A DNA stretch of 64,000 nucleotides, from NCBI RefSeq assembly GCF_032302195.1, contig NZ_CP135275.1, forward strand, positions 7,213,001 to 7,277,000, written 5' to 3'. The translations under genes were made by a program, and so were the position numbers. The notes under the pieces are model-generated. The model was not told the origin of the DNA, made no database searches, and worked only from the letters and a program-made list of their open reading frames with translations. Shown piece by piece: positions 8,882-17,399 of the stretch (position 1 is the stretch's first letter; every line of letters starts with the position of its first letter). This stretch comes from Paenibacillus sp. MMS20-IR301 (lineage in GTDB: Bacteria > Bacillota > Bacilli > Paenibacillales > Paenibacillaceae).

Positions 8882-9249
8882 CGTTTCTCATCCCCCTTGG
8901 TAATCATTTCGGACAACTGCTCCGTAGTGATACCGAGCTTCGCAGCCTCCCGGATCATTGCCACTACATACTGCTCATAGAACTGCTGTCTGCGCTTATT
9001 GGTTAATTCCGAGCGTGCACCTGTTGCCACAAACATTCCAATCCCCCGTTTCTTATACAAGATTCCCTGCTCTACGAGCAGATTCACACCTTTCGCTGCC
9101 GTTGCCGGATTGATGCTGTAAAAGGCTGCGAACTGGTTCGTGGAAGGTACTTGTGATTCCTCAGGTACGGTTCCATCGATAATGTCATTCTCAATCTGCT
9201 CGGCAATCTGCATGAAGATCGGCCGGCTTTCATCCATTTGGAATCCCAC
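8878..9249 (-). CDS. GntR-family repressor (second module)
   Basis: 123 residues: a winged helix-turn-helix (PIFMQIAEQIENDII ... STNQFAAFYSINPATAAKG) and a short helical tail (KLGITTEQLSEMITKGDEKR), again of the YtrA type. The GTG at 9249 has AGGTGGTGA about five bases upstream; an ATG at 9237 is possible. It probably represses its own promoter at 9269-9316. Confidence 0.83.
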   Translation of the reverse strand: MGFQMDESRPIFMQIAEQIENDIIDGTVPEESQVPSTNQFAAFYSINPATAAKGVNLLVEQGILYKKRGIGMFVATGARSELTNKRRQQFYEQYVVAMIREAAKLGITTEQLSEMITKGDEKR

Positions 9250-9268
9250 TACTTCACCACCTAACTGG

Positions 9269-9316
9269 TTGATTACTTATGTAACTAACATTAGCGGATG
9301 AATCGCCGGCTGTCAA
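9269..9316 (-). promoter_or_regulatory. Promoter and operator of the second GntR operon
   Basis: Minus strand: a perfect TTGACA (9311-9316), 17 bases, then TAATGT (9288-9293). The inverted repeat TTGATTAC / GTAACTAA (9269-9288, core TTAC-N4-GTAA at 9273-9284) lies across the expected transcription start. Its half-site differs from that of the first GntR operon. Confidence 0.7.
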
Positions 9317-9481
9317 GGGACATGAGGGTATGAAATTAAATATTTTGATTTGTTTGCAAAAATTTCCTATGCACATATGTAAAATGTAATTTGTAATGTT
9401 AAAATAAAAATATTGAATTATCCGGACAGGCATGACGCTGCAAGATACTGAATATTTGTTCCAGGGGGTTGGAATATCGTT

Positions 9482-9496
9482 ATGTAAGCGGTAACG
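9482..9496 (+). promoter_or_regulatory. Candidate cre (CcpA) site upstream of the AraC regulator
   Basis: ATGTAAGCGGTAACG matches 14 of 15 positions of WTGNAANCGNWNNCW and lies 78 bases before the regulator's ATG. The 9250-9574 stretch is otherwise AT-rich, with no further clear element. Confidence 0.45.
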
Positions 9497-9574
9497 TATT
9501 AGTGCATCCATTTTATGTGCGGAAGGAAGCCAATTTCCAGGCAGAGAGATATATAATCCTTAGGGGGATACCAA

Positions 9575-11842
9575 ATGAAAAAAATACCGATGATCCTGCA
9601 GCTGGCATTGATTCTATTCTGCATCATGGCCATTCCCACAGCCATCCTGACCTGGTACAGCGGGTCACAGATCATTGAGAACTCAGAAGCGGCCATCGGG
9701 GAATCTACACTTGCCGGACTGAACGCCAACCGCAAGTTAAATGAGAATGCACTTGCGAATCTGGCCCAGGATACATCGCGCCTGGCGGCGACGAACATTT
9801 TTGACCGGATCCGCAGTTATGAGACCTATGACGAAATCAACTCCAACTATAACAGTGTGAGTCTGGCGCTTTCTGTTACGAAAGAGCTGCTGAATCTGAA
9901 CCGCCGGGTAGACGGGGTCTACTCCTCTTTCTTTTATCTGAATGATTCAGATTATGTGTTCAGTACCGACAACAGCATCACAACGCTGGAACGTTATGAG
10001 TCGATCAGCTGGATTACGGCAGCGCTTGAGGGGCGCCGGGGAATCAGCGGGGTATGGGTCCCCCGTAAGCTGGAGTCAGGCATCAATGTAGTGTCCTATG
10101 TATACCCGCTCAACCGTCTTTCCTCTACGACCAGCGGAATTATCGTAGTGAATATGAAAGAGAGCCAGATCGGTAAATATTTGCATGAAACAGAGGTCGG
10201 CGACAGCAACTATCTGCTGCTGGACGGCAGCGGCAAAGTGATATCCTACAGCGATCAGTCCCTGCTGCTCACTGACGGCCGGCAGCTCCCCTACCTTCAG
10301 GAGATTCTGAACCAGGAAGCAAGTGAAGGGTATACGTTCCGCGAGCTGGACGGCAACCGGATGGTCTATGCCTGGAGCCGCTCGTCCATATCCGGGTGGT
10401 GGAATGTCAGCTGGAGCTCTATGGATAAGCTGATGATGAAATCGCGGGATATGCAGGGGAATATTGTCTTGCTGACCAGTGCGATTATTCTGCTCGGGAC
10501 GGCTCTGGCGATCTTCCTGGCAACCTGGCTGTCCAGGCCGCTCAGACAGCTGGTGCGGACCATCCGCCTGAAGAGTGATCTGGGGGTGGTGAATAAGAAT
10601 GAGCTGGCCTTTCTGGATTTGGCGTTCAAGCGGATGCAGGAGGAGGAGGAAAGCCTGTTCCGGCTGCTGCAGGAGCGTGAGCAGGATACCCGCAGCCTGG
10701 CGGCCCACCGGCTGCTGCGCGGCGAGATTCCGCCGCGGATTACGGAGGCTTTTCCTGAAGCGTGTTACAGGATTGTTATTGTGTCTATTGACCAGTACAG
10801 GCGGTATGTGGGCAATACCAATGTGGAGACGCGCAGCTATCACCGGTATCTGCTCAATGCGAAATACGAAAGCTTCTTCCCGGAGGGGATACTGGCCCGC
10901 AGTGTCTATCATAACGATGGCTGTATTGTCATTGTCCTGAACTTTGCGCCTGAGGAGGAAGGGCAGAACCTTCTGCTGATCCGGCAGGCGCTGGAGAAGA
11001 TCCGTGATGAGTCGCTGGCCCTGCTGGAGCATTCGGTAACGATTGGGGTCAGTGATGCGGCGGATGCGCCTGAGCTGGTCACCCACCGGTTATTCGAAGC
11101 GATGGAGCTGATTAAGCAGCGGATGATCATCGGCGCCGGAAGTATTATGTACTGGGAGAAAGAGGCGGAGAATAACCGTAAATATATCGACCCGGAGAGC
11201 AGCGAACGGCGGATTCTGAATTATCTGGATGTCGGCAACCTGGACGGGATTTTCAAAGAGCTTCAGGGTATCCGTAATCTGATATCCTCCGAAGACAAGA
11301 TATCCTACGATAACATCATGTTCATCTATAATCAGCTGATGGGGGCAACCATCAAACATCTGCGCGAGAATCATATTGCTACAGGACGGATGATTATGGG
11401 GAAGGGCAATGTATACTCGAATCTCGCTGCGATGGATACGCTGGATGAACTGGAAGAATATCTGCATGAGTTTTACTGTGAAATCGTGCAGAGCCTGGAC
11501 CGCAGCACCCATGAGACGAACCACGGGGAGCGGATTATTCATTACTTGAAGGAACATTACCGCGAAGAGATTGTATTTGAGGATATGGCTAAGGAAATTG
11601 GCATCAGCTATTCTTATATGCGCAAAATTGTGTACGAGCAGACAGGTAAAAGCATGATCGATTTCGTGAATCAGCTGCGGATCGAGCAGGCTAAGGAGCT
11701 GCTGATGGATACCGAGCTGTCGATCAAGCAGATTGCCGCCGAGGTTGGCTATTATAATGTTCAGAGCTTTAACCGTTTTTTCCGCAAGTATGAGGGGATG
11801 CCGCCGAGCAGCTACAAATCAGCCAAGAGCAAGAGCTCCTGA
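9575..11842 (+). CDS. Membrane-bound AraC-family regulator with extracellular sensor domain
   Basis: 755 residues. One membrane helix (about 8-28), an extracytoplasmic cache-like sensor (about 30-290), a second membrane helix (about 297-318), a HAMP-like linker, a central region (about 395-510) with a degenerate nucleotide-cyclase-like look, and two C-terminal AraC helix-turn-helices (VFEDMAKEIGISYSYMRKI and IKQIAAEVGYYNVQSFNRFF). This architecture is common in Paenibacillus next to ABC sugar importers and probably senses a sugar or its bound receptor. AGGGGGAT precedes the ATG. It is the likely activator of the importer 350 bases downstream. Confidence 0.88.
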   Translation: MKKIPMILQLALILFCIMAIPTAILTWYSGSQIIENSEAAIGESTLAGLNANRKLNENALANLAQDTSRLAATNIFDRIRSYETYDEINSNYNSVSLALSVTKELLNLNRRVDGVYSSFFYLNDSDYVFSTDNSITTLERYESISWITAALEGRRGISGVWVPRKLESGINVVSYVYPLNRLSSTTSGIIVVNMKESQIGKYLHETEVGDSNYLLLDGSGKVISYSDQSLLLTDGRQLPYLQEILNQEASEGYTFRELDGNRMVYAWSRSSISGWWNVSWSSMDKLMMKSRDMQGNIVLLTSAIILLGTALAIFLATWLSRPLRQLVRTIRLKSDLGVVNKNELAFLDLAFKRMQEEEESLFRLLQEREQDTRSLAAHRLLRGEIPPRITEAFPEACYRIVIVSIDQYRRYVGNTNVETRSYHRYLLNAKYESFFPEGILARSVYHNDGCIVIVLNFAPEEEGQNLLLIRQALEKIRDESLALLEHSVTIGVSDAADAPELVTHRLFEAMELIKQRMIIGAGSIMYWEKEAENNRKYIDPESSERRILNYLDVGNLDGIFKELQGIRNLISSEDKISYDNIMFIYNQLMGATIKHLRENHIATGRMIMGKGNVYSNLAAMDTLDELEEYLHEFYCEIVQSLDRSTHETNHGERIIHYLKEHYREEIVFEDMAKEIGISYSYMRKIVYEQTGKSMIDFVNQLRIEQAKELLMDTELSIKQIAAEVGYYNVQSFNRFFRKYEGMPPSSYKSAKSKSS

Positions 11843-11994
11843 GAGCTTGAGTATGTACAGTGTTACACTATCCGGTGTAGTCCGGGGAATTATCCTTCAG
11901 TATCACGGGGCTATCCCAAGAGCCATGCAACGGCTGCCTGGGGTAGCTCCTTATTGTTTATGAACACTGTCCGGAAAAAGATGCTCCCCAACAA

Positions 11995-12009
11995 ATGAAA
12001 GCGTTTTAT
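11995..12009 (+). promoter_or_regulatory. Candidate cre site upstream of the first sugar importer
   Basis: ATGAAAGCGTTTTAT matches 14 of 15 positions of the cre consensus. A second candidate, TTGCAAGCGCTTCAC (12201-12215), lies just inside the first permease gene. The rest of 11843-12193 holds AT-rich TTGAT/ATCAA dyads around 12081-12097 that could bind the neighbouring AraC protein. No clear -35/-10 pair was found. Confidence 0.45.
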
Positions 12010-12193
12010 TTTTGGGAATGCCTATCAGTTTTGATCATAATGCTGCTGTAAAGCCCAATAAAACCGTGATTCAATCAATTTTGATATTGATCATCAATAC
12101 TCATGATTTTCAAGACGTGGCAAAGGGGATAGCATAGGAATCGGGCCGGTGATCAAAATCGGCGACAGAACATCCGGGCTAGGAGGTGAAAAT

Positions 12194-13150
12194 TTGAAAG
12201 TTGCAAGCGCTTCACAAACCAATCACAGTCCTCTATTAAGAAAGAAACAAGGGTTCACGCATTATTTGCAGCGGGACTGGCAGCTTTACCTGCTTGTTAT
12301 GCTTCCGCTGGCTTTTGTAATCGTATTCAAATATTTGCCGATGACCGGGCTTGTAATCGCTTTTAAGGATTATAAGATTGCCAGAGGCTTCTGGGGCAGT
12401 GAATGGGCCGGGCTGGAGGTCTTCCAGGAGTTATTCGCCAAGGCTGACTTCATCAAAGCCGTCCGCAATACGCTGCTGCTCAACGTGCTTGACCTCTGCT
12501 TCAGCTTCACGATGCCGATTGTGCTGGCCCTGCTGCTGAATGAAATCAAGAGCATAGGCTTCAAACGTGTAAATCAGACGATTCTCTACCTGCCTCACTT
12601 CCTGTCGTGGGTTATTATCGGGGCAATTGCCTACCAGCTGCTCAGCGAGGGCGGCGGTGTGGTCAACAATCTGATAGAACTGATGGGCGGTACCCGCGTT
12701 CCCTTCCTGCAGGAGGATACCAACTGGCTGATCAGCTATCTGGTCATTGGTGTATGGCAGAGTATGGGCTGGGGCACAATCATCTACCTGGCGGCGATGA
12801 GCGGGATTAACCCGGAATTGTACGAAGCGGCAACCGTTGACGGAGCCGGACGCTGGAGAAAGGTGTGGAATATCACGCTTCCTTCCATCCGTGCGACCAT
12901 TGTTACCTTGCTCATTATGGCTCTGGGTAAAGTAATGGACGGTTCCTTCGAGCGTATTTACTCCCTGCAAAATAAGGCGACCACTGAGTTCACAACCACG
13001 ATTCCGGTGCTGGTATACCGCTGGGGGATTGAGAGCGGCAATTTCAGCCGGGCGACAGCCATCGGCCTGTTCCAATCCGTCATTGGCATCATTCTGGTCA
13101 TCTCTGCTGACCGCATAGCCAAGAAGCTCGGTGAGGATGGAATTCTGTAG
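12194..13150 (+). CDS. Carbohydrate ABC importer permease, LplB type
   Basis: 318 residues with about six membrane segments and the importer EAA loop ELYEAATVDGAGRWRKVW, where the coupling helix docks on the ATPase. It is the first of three genes for a CUT1-family oligosaccharide importer. The TTG at 12194 was chosen because a near-perfect AGGAGGTGA sits at 12181-12189; the longer frame from 12149 would contain that site. No ATPase gene lies nearby, so a shared MsmX-type ATPase encoded elsewhere probably drives it. Confidence 0.87.
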   Translation: MKVASASQTNHSPLLRKKQGFTHYLQRDWQLYLLVMLPLAFVIVFKYLPMTGLVIAFKDYKIARGFWGSEWAGLEVFQELFAKADFIKAVRNTLLLNVLDLCFSFTMPIVLALLLNEIKSIGFKRVNQTILYLPHFLSWVIIGAIAYQLLSEGGGVVNNLIELMGGTRVPFLQEDTNWLISYLVIGVWQSMGWGTIIYLAAMSGINPELYEAATVDGAGRWRKVWNITLPSIRATIVTLLIMALGKVMDGSFERIYSLQNKATTEFTTTIPVLVYRWGIESGNFSRATAIGLFQSVIGIILVISADRIAKKLGEDGIL

Positions 13151-13164
13151 AAAGGAGAGGGACC

Positions 13165-14064
13165 ATGAAAGCAACAACCGCGGGTCCTGCCGCACCACAT
13201 AAAGCACGCATAGATATCTACGGCTTAATCATCGGCTTTGTCATTATCCTGGCTTCCCTGGTGTGTCTGCTGCCGTTCATTCATGTCGTAGCGAAATCCC
13301 TGAGCTCTGACTCCTTCGTCATTGCCAACAGAGTCTTTCTGTGGCCGCAGGGCTTCACTATCGAGGCGTACCGGAAAATCTTCGCTGATGCCAGTATCCT
13401 CCGGTCATTATACATCACGGTAATCGTAACCGTATTGTTCACCATCCTGGGGATGATTCTGACAATCTGTGCCGCATATCCGCTGTCAAGAACCCAGTTC
13501 AAGGGCCGCCGGGTCATCACCTTCATCTTCCTGTTTACGATGTATTTCAGCGGCGGGATCATCCCGGACTATATGAACATTAACAATCTGGGTCTGATGG
13601 ATACGATCTGGTCACTGATTTTACCGCTCTCGTTCAGCGTCTTCAATCTCCTTATTATGAAGACCTCACTAACGAGCAGCATTCCTGTAAGTCTGGAAGA
13701 ATCTGCACGGATCGACGGGGCCGGACATTTCCGGATCCTGTTCAGCATAGTGCTCCCGCTATCCAAGCCGATCATGGCGACACTTGCCCTGTTCTTCGCG
13801 GTTGGACGCTGGAATGCTTACCAGGATGCCTTATTCTATATTAAGCATGAGATTTCCCTGCGCCCGCTGCAGCTTAAGCTGTATTATCTCGTCATTCAGG
13901 CCAGTGAAAGCTTCCAGCTGGAAGCAACCCAGGTACAGCTCAGCAATCCGGAAGTTCTAAAAGCATCTGTTGTGGTATTTGCTACTTTACCTATTCTCTG
14001 CGTATATCCGTTCGTCCAGAAATACTTCGTTCAAGGTGTTATGCTCGGAGCGGTTAAGGAGTAG
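13165..14064 (+). CDS. Carbohydrate ABC importer permease, LplC/YtcP type
   Basis: 299 residues and about six membrane segments, with the EAA loop SLEESARIDGAGHFRILF. The C-terminus (KYFVQGVMLGAVKE) is the usual family ending. The ATG at 13165 follows AAAGGAGAGGG, 14 bases after the first permease stops. It forms the heterodimeric channel with LplB. Confidence 0.88.
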   Translation: MKATTAGPAAPHKARIDIYGLIIGFVIILASLVCLLPFIHVVAKSLSSDSFVIANRVFLWPQGFTIEAYRKIFADASILRSLYITVIVTVLFTILGMILTICAAYPLSRTQFKGRRVITFIFLFTMYFSGGIIPDYMNINNLGLMDTIWSLILPLSFSVFNLLIMKTSLTSSIPVSLEESARIDGAGHFRILFSIVLPLSKPIMATLALFFAVGRWNAYQDALFYIKHEISLRPLQLKLYYLVIQASESFQLEATQVQLSNPEVLKASVVVFATLPILCVYPFVQKYFVQGVMLGAVKE

Positions 14065-14125
14065 TCCTGCGCTCTAGTATATAGTAATACAATTGAATCC
14101 GAAAATTAAAAGTGGGGGAATTGCG

Positions 14126-15784
14126 ATGAAGACAAGACAAGTGTATTCGCTAATGATGGCCTCAGTTATGGCAGCCGGCCTGCTGTCCGGATGCTCCGGG
14201 GGAAATAACAACGCTAAGAATGCGAACGCTGAGGCGACCAAGGCTCCGGCTGCGACAGAAGCAGCTGCTACCAATCAGGCGGAAGGGGCTTTCCCGGATT
14301 ACTCCAAAGGCTTCGAGAAGAAGGTCTCGCTGGATATTCCGGTCTACGAACGGGCGTATGAGGGCTGGAATGTGTCCGACAACTACTATACCCGCTGGGT
14401 ACAGGCAGAATTCGGTGACAAGTATAATATCGAAGTCAATTATGTGCCGATCACCCGTCAAAAGGAAGTAACGGATTACGAGCAGCTGCTGGCATCGCAT
14501 AAGGCTCCTGATATCATCTTCCATTACGACATGCCGCAAGCGCTTACTTATTACGGTGAGGATGTCATGCAGCCGATCGACTATGCGGAACTTGAAAACT
14601 ATGCGCCAACCTACTGGAAGAACATGGGCTCTACTATCGAGCAGTACGGTACCGTTAATAACGAGAAAATTTTCTTCTTTGCTGCACGTCCTGAAGCCGA
14701 CAACTTTGTTAACATTATCCGCAAGGACTGGGTGGAGAAGGTCGGTATGAAGGTTGAAGATCTGACTTCGCTTGAGAAATACAATGAGATGCTGGCCAAA
14801 TGGAAAGCGGCCGGAATCGGTGTAACCGGCGGCAACCTGCTGCAGAACTTCTACAACTTTAACTATGCCTTCCGTGACTGGCCGGTCGATGCGAAATACC
14901 GTGCGCTTTACTCTGACCTTAGCGTAGCTGATCTGACTACGAAGGATACAGAAGCTTACCTGCGTAATCTGAACTATCAGTATAACAACGGCCTGATTGA
15001 TAAGGAATTCTATCTGCGCAACGATGAGCCTAAGGTTAAAGCTGAATTCGTTGCCGGCAAAACAGGGAACTTCGCCTTCTATCTGGCTAACAATACGGAT
15101 GTCTTTGCAGCTACCCTGCAGAACAACCCGGATGCTGAATTTGCCGTAATTCCTCCTGGTGCCTTTGTTCCGGAAGGTAAGCAGCCTCAAGGACGCGCTT
15201 ACTGGCCATTCGGCTTCATCATGGGCATTAACTATGAATCCACTCCTGAAGAACGGGCCGCGGTCTGGATGTATCTTGAATGGCTCAGCCAGCCGGAGAA
15301 CCTGTTCAAATTCCAGAACGGGATTGAAGGCGAGAACTATACGCTTGATGCAGACGGCATCGCGCTGAAGAATCCGGACTATAAAGGCGAATCTGTCCTG
15401 GCACAGAATAATAACAAAGACTATTGGGGCCTTGTAACGGAAATCGCCCAATATCCGGATGCTGCAAAAACACGCACGGCTAACCTGCGCAACTGGGCAC
15501 CTGCCGGTTATGAGACGCTCGCTGATGATCTGGTGAAGTACTATGACGAAGTAGCGGAATTCCGTACTCCGGATGCGCTGTTCAGCGTTGTACTTGAGAA
15601 GGTGAACGAATATAAAGCGGATCTGAACACATTGTTCCAGGAACTGTATGTGAAGGTTGTACTCGCTCCTGAAGCTGATTTCGATGCTACCTATGAAGCT
15701 GCCAAGAAAACTTATCTGGATGCCGGCTATCAGGAAATCCTTGATGAGAAGCAGGCTGCCATTGATGCAGGCAATTTCCGCTAA
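14126..15784 (+). CDS. Extracellular sugar-binding lipoprotein (family 1)
   Basis: 552 residues. The signal peptide ends in the lipobox LLSGC, followed by a low-complexity N/A/T/E-rich linker and a large bilobed binding domain. It captures the sugar outside the cell and delivers it to the two permeases upstream. The ATG at 14126 was chosen because GGGGGA precedes it and the signal peptide starts there; an upstream in-frame codon at 14093 would add 11 residues before the signal. The LipO/YtcQ-type length (about 550) is normal. The substrate is unknown. Confidence 0.88.
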   Translation: MKTRQVYSLMMASVMAAGLLSGCSGGNNNAKNANAEATKAPAATEAAATNQAEGAFPDYSKGFEKKVSLDIPVYERAYEGWNVSDNYYTRWVQAEFGDKYNIEVNYVPITRQKEVTDYEQLLASHKAPDIIFHYDMPQALTYYGEDVMQPIDYAELENYAPTYWKNMGSTIEQYGTVNNEKIFFFAARPEADNFVNIIRKDWVEKVGMKVEDLTSLEKYNEMLAKWKAAGIGVTGGNLLQNFYNFNYAFRDWPVDAKYRALYSDLSVADLTTKDTEAYLRNLNYQYNNGLIDKEFYLRNDEPKVKAEFVAGKTGNFAFYLANNTDVFAATLQNNPDAEFAVIPPGAFVPEGKQPQGRAYWPFGFIMGINYESTPEERAAVWMYLEWLSQPENLFKFQNGIEGENYTLDADGIALKNPDYKGESVLAQNNNKDYWGLVTEIAQYPDAAKTRTANLRNWAPAGYETLADDLVKYYDEVAEFRTPDALFSVVLEKVNEYKADLNTLFQELYVKVVLAPEADFDATYEAAKKTYLDAGYQEILDEKQAAIDAGNFR

Positions 15785-15833
15785 TCTAATCGCTAGGGGA
15801 AATAAACTGAATAGCCAGGAGAGTTAAAGCAAT

Positions 15834-15870
15834 CACCCGCCGGGTCCAGTGGACCGGCGGGTGTTCTGCA
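15834..15870 (+). terminator. Hairpin after the first importer operon
   Basis: CACCCGCCGGGTCC pairs with GGACCGGCGGGTG around a short loop, followed by a weak T-rich TTCT. It also lies downstream of the convergent LysR gene. Confidence 0.55.
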
Positions 15871-15950
15871 TACACTGTAGCTGACCGTGTATGCAGAGCA
15901 GCAAGCAGCAGACGCTGCAGCGGCATAGAAGCCCGGTGGATGAATGCCCT

Positions 15951-16850
15951 TTATTCCTGTCCGGACAGGAATACTTCTTCCGTCACCTGGACGAGACAGC
16001 GCGCCGCTGTACTGAGCCCTCCGCTGCCCTGATAGATCAGGCAGGTTGTCCGCTGCGTCTGCTCCAGCTCCTTGATATGCAGGGAGACGAGTCCGCCGCC
16101 GTTCAGCAGCTCGGGGCGGAGGTAGGAGTTCGGCAGCAGGGCCGCAGCCTTGGTAGTCGGCAGCAGCCGGACAATGGCTTCGAAGGAGTCGATCTCCATC
16201 CGTACATCGGGATCTACCCCGCAGCGCTGAAAGAGATCATCGGTAGTCCGGCGGTACCAGGTGCCCTTGGAGAAAAGAATCATCGGCAGCCGGGAGAGAT
16301 GCTCCATAGTAAGTCTTGGAGTAAGTGTCAGCGGGTGCTGCTCGGAGACAACCAGCCGCAGCTGATCCTCGAACAGCGGAATGCAGCGCAGGCCCGGCTC
16401 CTGAACCTGCGACGCAATAATGCCGACATCGCATTTGCCTTCGCTGACCGCGGTAACCATCTCATGCGTCTTCCCGGTGATCAGCTTCAGCTCGGCTGCC
16501 GGATATTTGTCCATATAAGCATTCACCAGCGGCGGCAGTGTGGTCTGCAGGGTAGTCAGACTGGCACCGAGCGTGACTACCTGCGGCTCGCCTTCCCTGA
16601 ACTTGGACAGCGCTTCCAGAAACTTGGTACGCTGCTGGCGCTGCTCCAGGGCGTAGGTATAAGTGAGGCGTCCCACCTCTGTAAGCTCGAGCCGCTTGCC
16701 GAACCGGTTGAACAGGGCAACGCCGAGCCGTTCCTCCAGCTTGGAGATTTTGCGGGACAGGGCAGGCTGGGACAGGTTGAGCTGGCGTGACGCCCGGTTC
16801 AGGCTGGAATGCTCCACAACCGCCGCAAAAGCATCTAAATCATCATACAT
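15951..16850 (-). CDS. LysR-family transcriptional regulator
   Basis: 299 residues: an N-terminal winged helix-turn-helix (SSLNRASRQLNLSQPALSRKISKLEERLG) and a two-lobed effector domain (about 90-290). GAAGGAGC lies upstream of the ATG. It is divergent from sdhC, so it may regulate the sdh locus, but no inducer can be inferred. The Fur box lies 133 bases upstream of its start. Confidence 0.87.
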   Translation of the reverse strand: MYDDLDAFAAVVEHSSLNRASRQLNLSQPALSRKISKLEERLGVALFNRFGKRLELTEVGRLTYTYALEQRQQRTKFLEALSKFREGEPQVVTLGASLTTLQTTLPPLVNAYMDKYPAAELKLITGKTHEMVTAVSEGKCDVGIIASQVQEPGLRCIPLFEDQLRLVVSEQHPLTLTPRLTMEHLSRLPMILFSKGTWYRRTTDDLFQRCGVDPDVRMEIDSFEAIVRLLPTTKAAALLPNSYLRPELLNGGGLVSLHIKELEQTQRTTCLIYQGSGGLSTAARCLVQVTEEVFLSGQE

Positions 16851-16982
16851 ACCTGGTGCTCCTTCACTCTAATATTCAAACAATTTCCAGTATCTATAGT
16901 GATAAAAGGCATAGCTGCTACATAAGCCAGACCTTGATTTATGCGGAAAAAAGCCCGGTATGATGACATTTCCTATTCTAAA

Positions 16983-16997
16983 TGAGAATTATTATCA
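16983..16997. promoter_or_regulatory. Fur box between lysR and sdhC
   Basis: TGAGAATTATTATCA matches 14 of 15 positions of the Bacillus 7-1-7 Fur box (TGATAATNATTATCA). It lies 133 bases from the LysR start and about 400 bases from sdhC. Which transcript it controls is open. Confidence 0.6.
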
Positions 16998-17031
16998 TAT
17001 TAAAAATATTCTTATGCGTTTATTGTATAAC

Positions 17032-17176
17032 GATTAATAATTAGATTGCAATTCCCTTATAAGTGAAAAAAGAGTAACATGAAAAGTGACACAAGATATT
17101 CACATATTGTGAATAATAAAGCAAAGTCCGGGAAATCAATGGAAAGTGGTGCAAATAGACTATTTGCGGGTTTTGT
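17032..17176 (+). ncRNA. Possible small transcript downstream of the Fur box
   Basis: After the Fur box comes a TATAAC -10-like element (17026-17031), then about 115 bases with no plausible gene, then a terminator-like stem: GCAAATA (17151-17157) and TATTTGC (17161-17167) followed by GGGTTTTG. The -35 is poor. A 7-base segment GCAAAGT (17121-17127) is complementary to ACTTTGC immediately before the sdhC ATG. A Fur-controlled sRNA acting on sdh is known in B. subtilis (FsrA), but no sequence homology is claimed here. Confidence 0.2.
17097..17115. promoter_or_regulatory. 19-bp perfect palindrome upstream of sdhC
   Basis: TATTCACATATTGTGAATA has 8-bp arms around TAT. The right arm contains TTGTGAAT, which resembles a ResD half-site (TTTGTGAAT), and a further TTGTGAA lies at 17360-17366 before sdhC. 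It may bind a redox-responsive regulator. Confidence 0.35.
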
Positions 17177-17229
17177 ACCCATGCCGCTGCCCTGTTTCAA
17201 CTGTATTCCCGGCGGTGTATGCTCTTTAA

Positions 17230-17275
17230 AAAGATAAGTATTTATTGCTTCACGCAATTAATACTCCTTATCTTT
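17230..17275. repeat. Long AT-rich hairpin upstream of sdhC
   Basis: AAAGATAAG and CTTATCTTT close the stem. Inside them TATTTATTGC pairs with GCAATTAATA with one mismatch around TTCAC, leaving a small CTC bulge. On the minus strand the stem is followed by TTTTTAAAG, so it could terminate leftward transcription; on the plus strand it has no T-run. Confidence 0.55.
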
Positions 17276-17281
17276 CCCGCT

Positions 17282-17356
17282 GAAACGGATACTGAAAGCG
17301 ATACGCAGTATCGTTGCTTCGGAAGCATTAGCCTTTAAAGGCACTGCAGCCGTTTC
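17282..17356 (+). other. Multi-stem structured leader before sdhC
   Basis: The outer stem GAAACGG (17282-17288) / CCGTTTC (17350-17356) encloses three small hairpins: AGCGATAC/GTATCGTT (17297-17315), TGCTTCGGAAGCA (17315-17327) and GCCTTTAAAGGC (17331-17342). The second matches, in reverse complement, the start of the 65-bp repeats that precede sdhA. Function is unknown; it may be a leader RNA or a mobile-type palindrome. Confidence 0.35.
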
Positions 17357-17371
17357 TACTTGTGAAAACGC

Positions 17372-17380
17372 TGTTATAAT
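17372..17380 (+). promoter_or_regulatory. Possible extended -10 promoter of sdhC
   Basis: TG-T-TATAAT forms a perfect extended -10 with no clear -35. Its predicted start (about 17387) would cut into the sdhC ribosome site, so an upstream promoter may be the main one. Confidence 0.35.
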
Positions 17381-17399
17381 CGGAAAGGGGACACTTTGC

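Noticed and set aside
12081..12097. FNR-type TTGAT...ATCAA site before the first importer
   Set aside because: The spacing between half-sites is 7 or 1, not 4, and an AraC-type role is more likely.
14162..15451. 429-codon minus-strand ORF opposite the first binding lipoprotein
   Set aside because: It has no ribosome site or recognisable domain and lies fully inside a well-supported gene; long antisense frames are common at this GC content.
17293..17307. cre site before sdhC (TGAAAGCGATACGCA)
   Set aside because: Only the left half fits and the bases belong to the hairpin.
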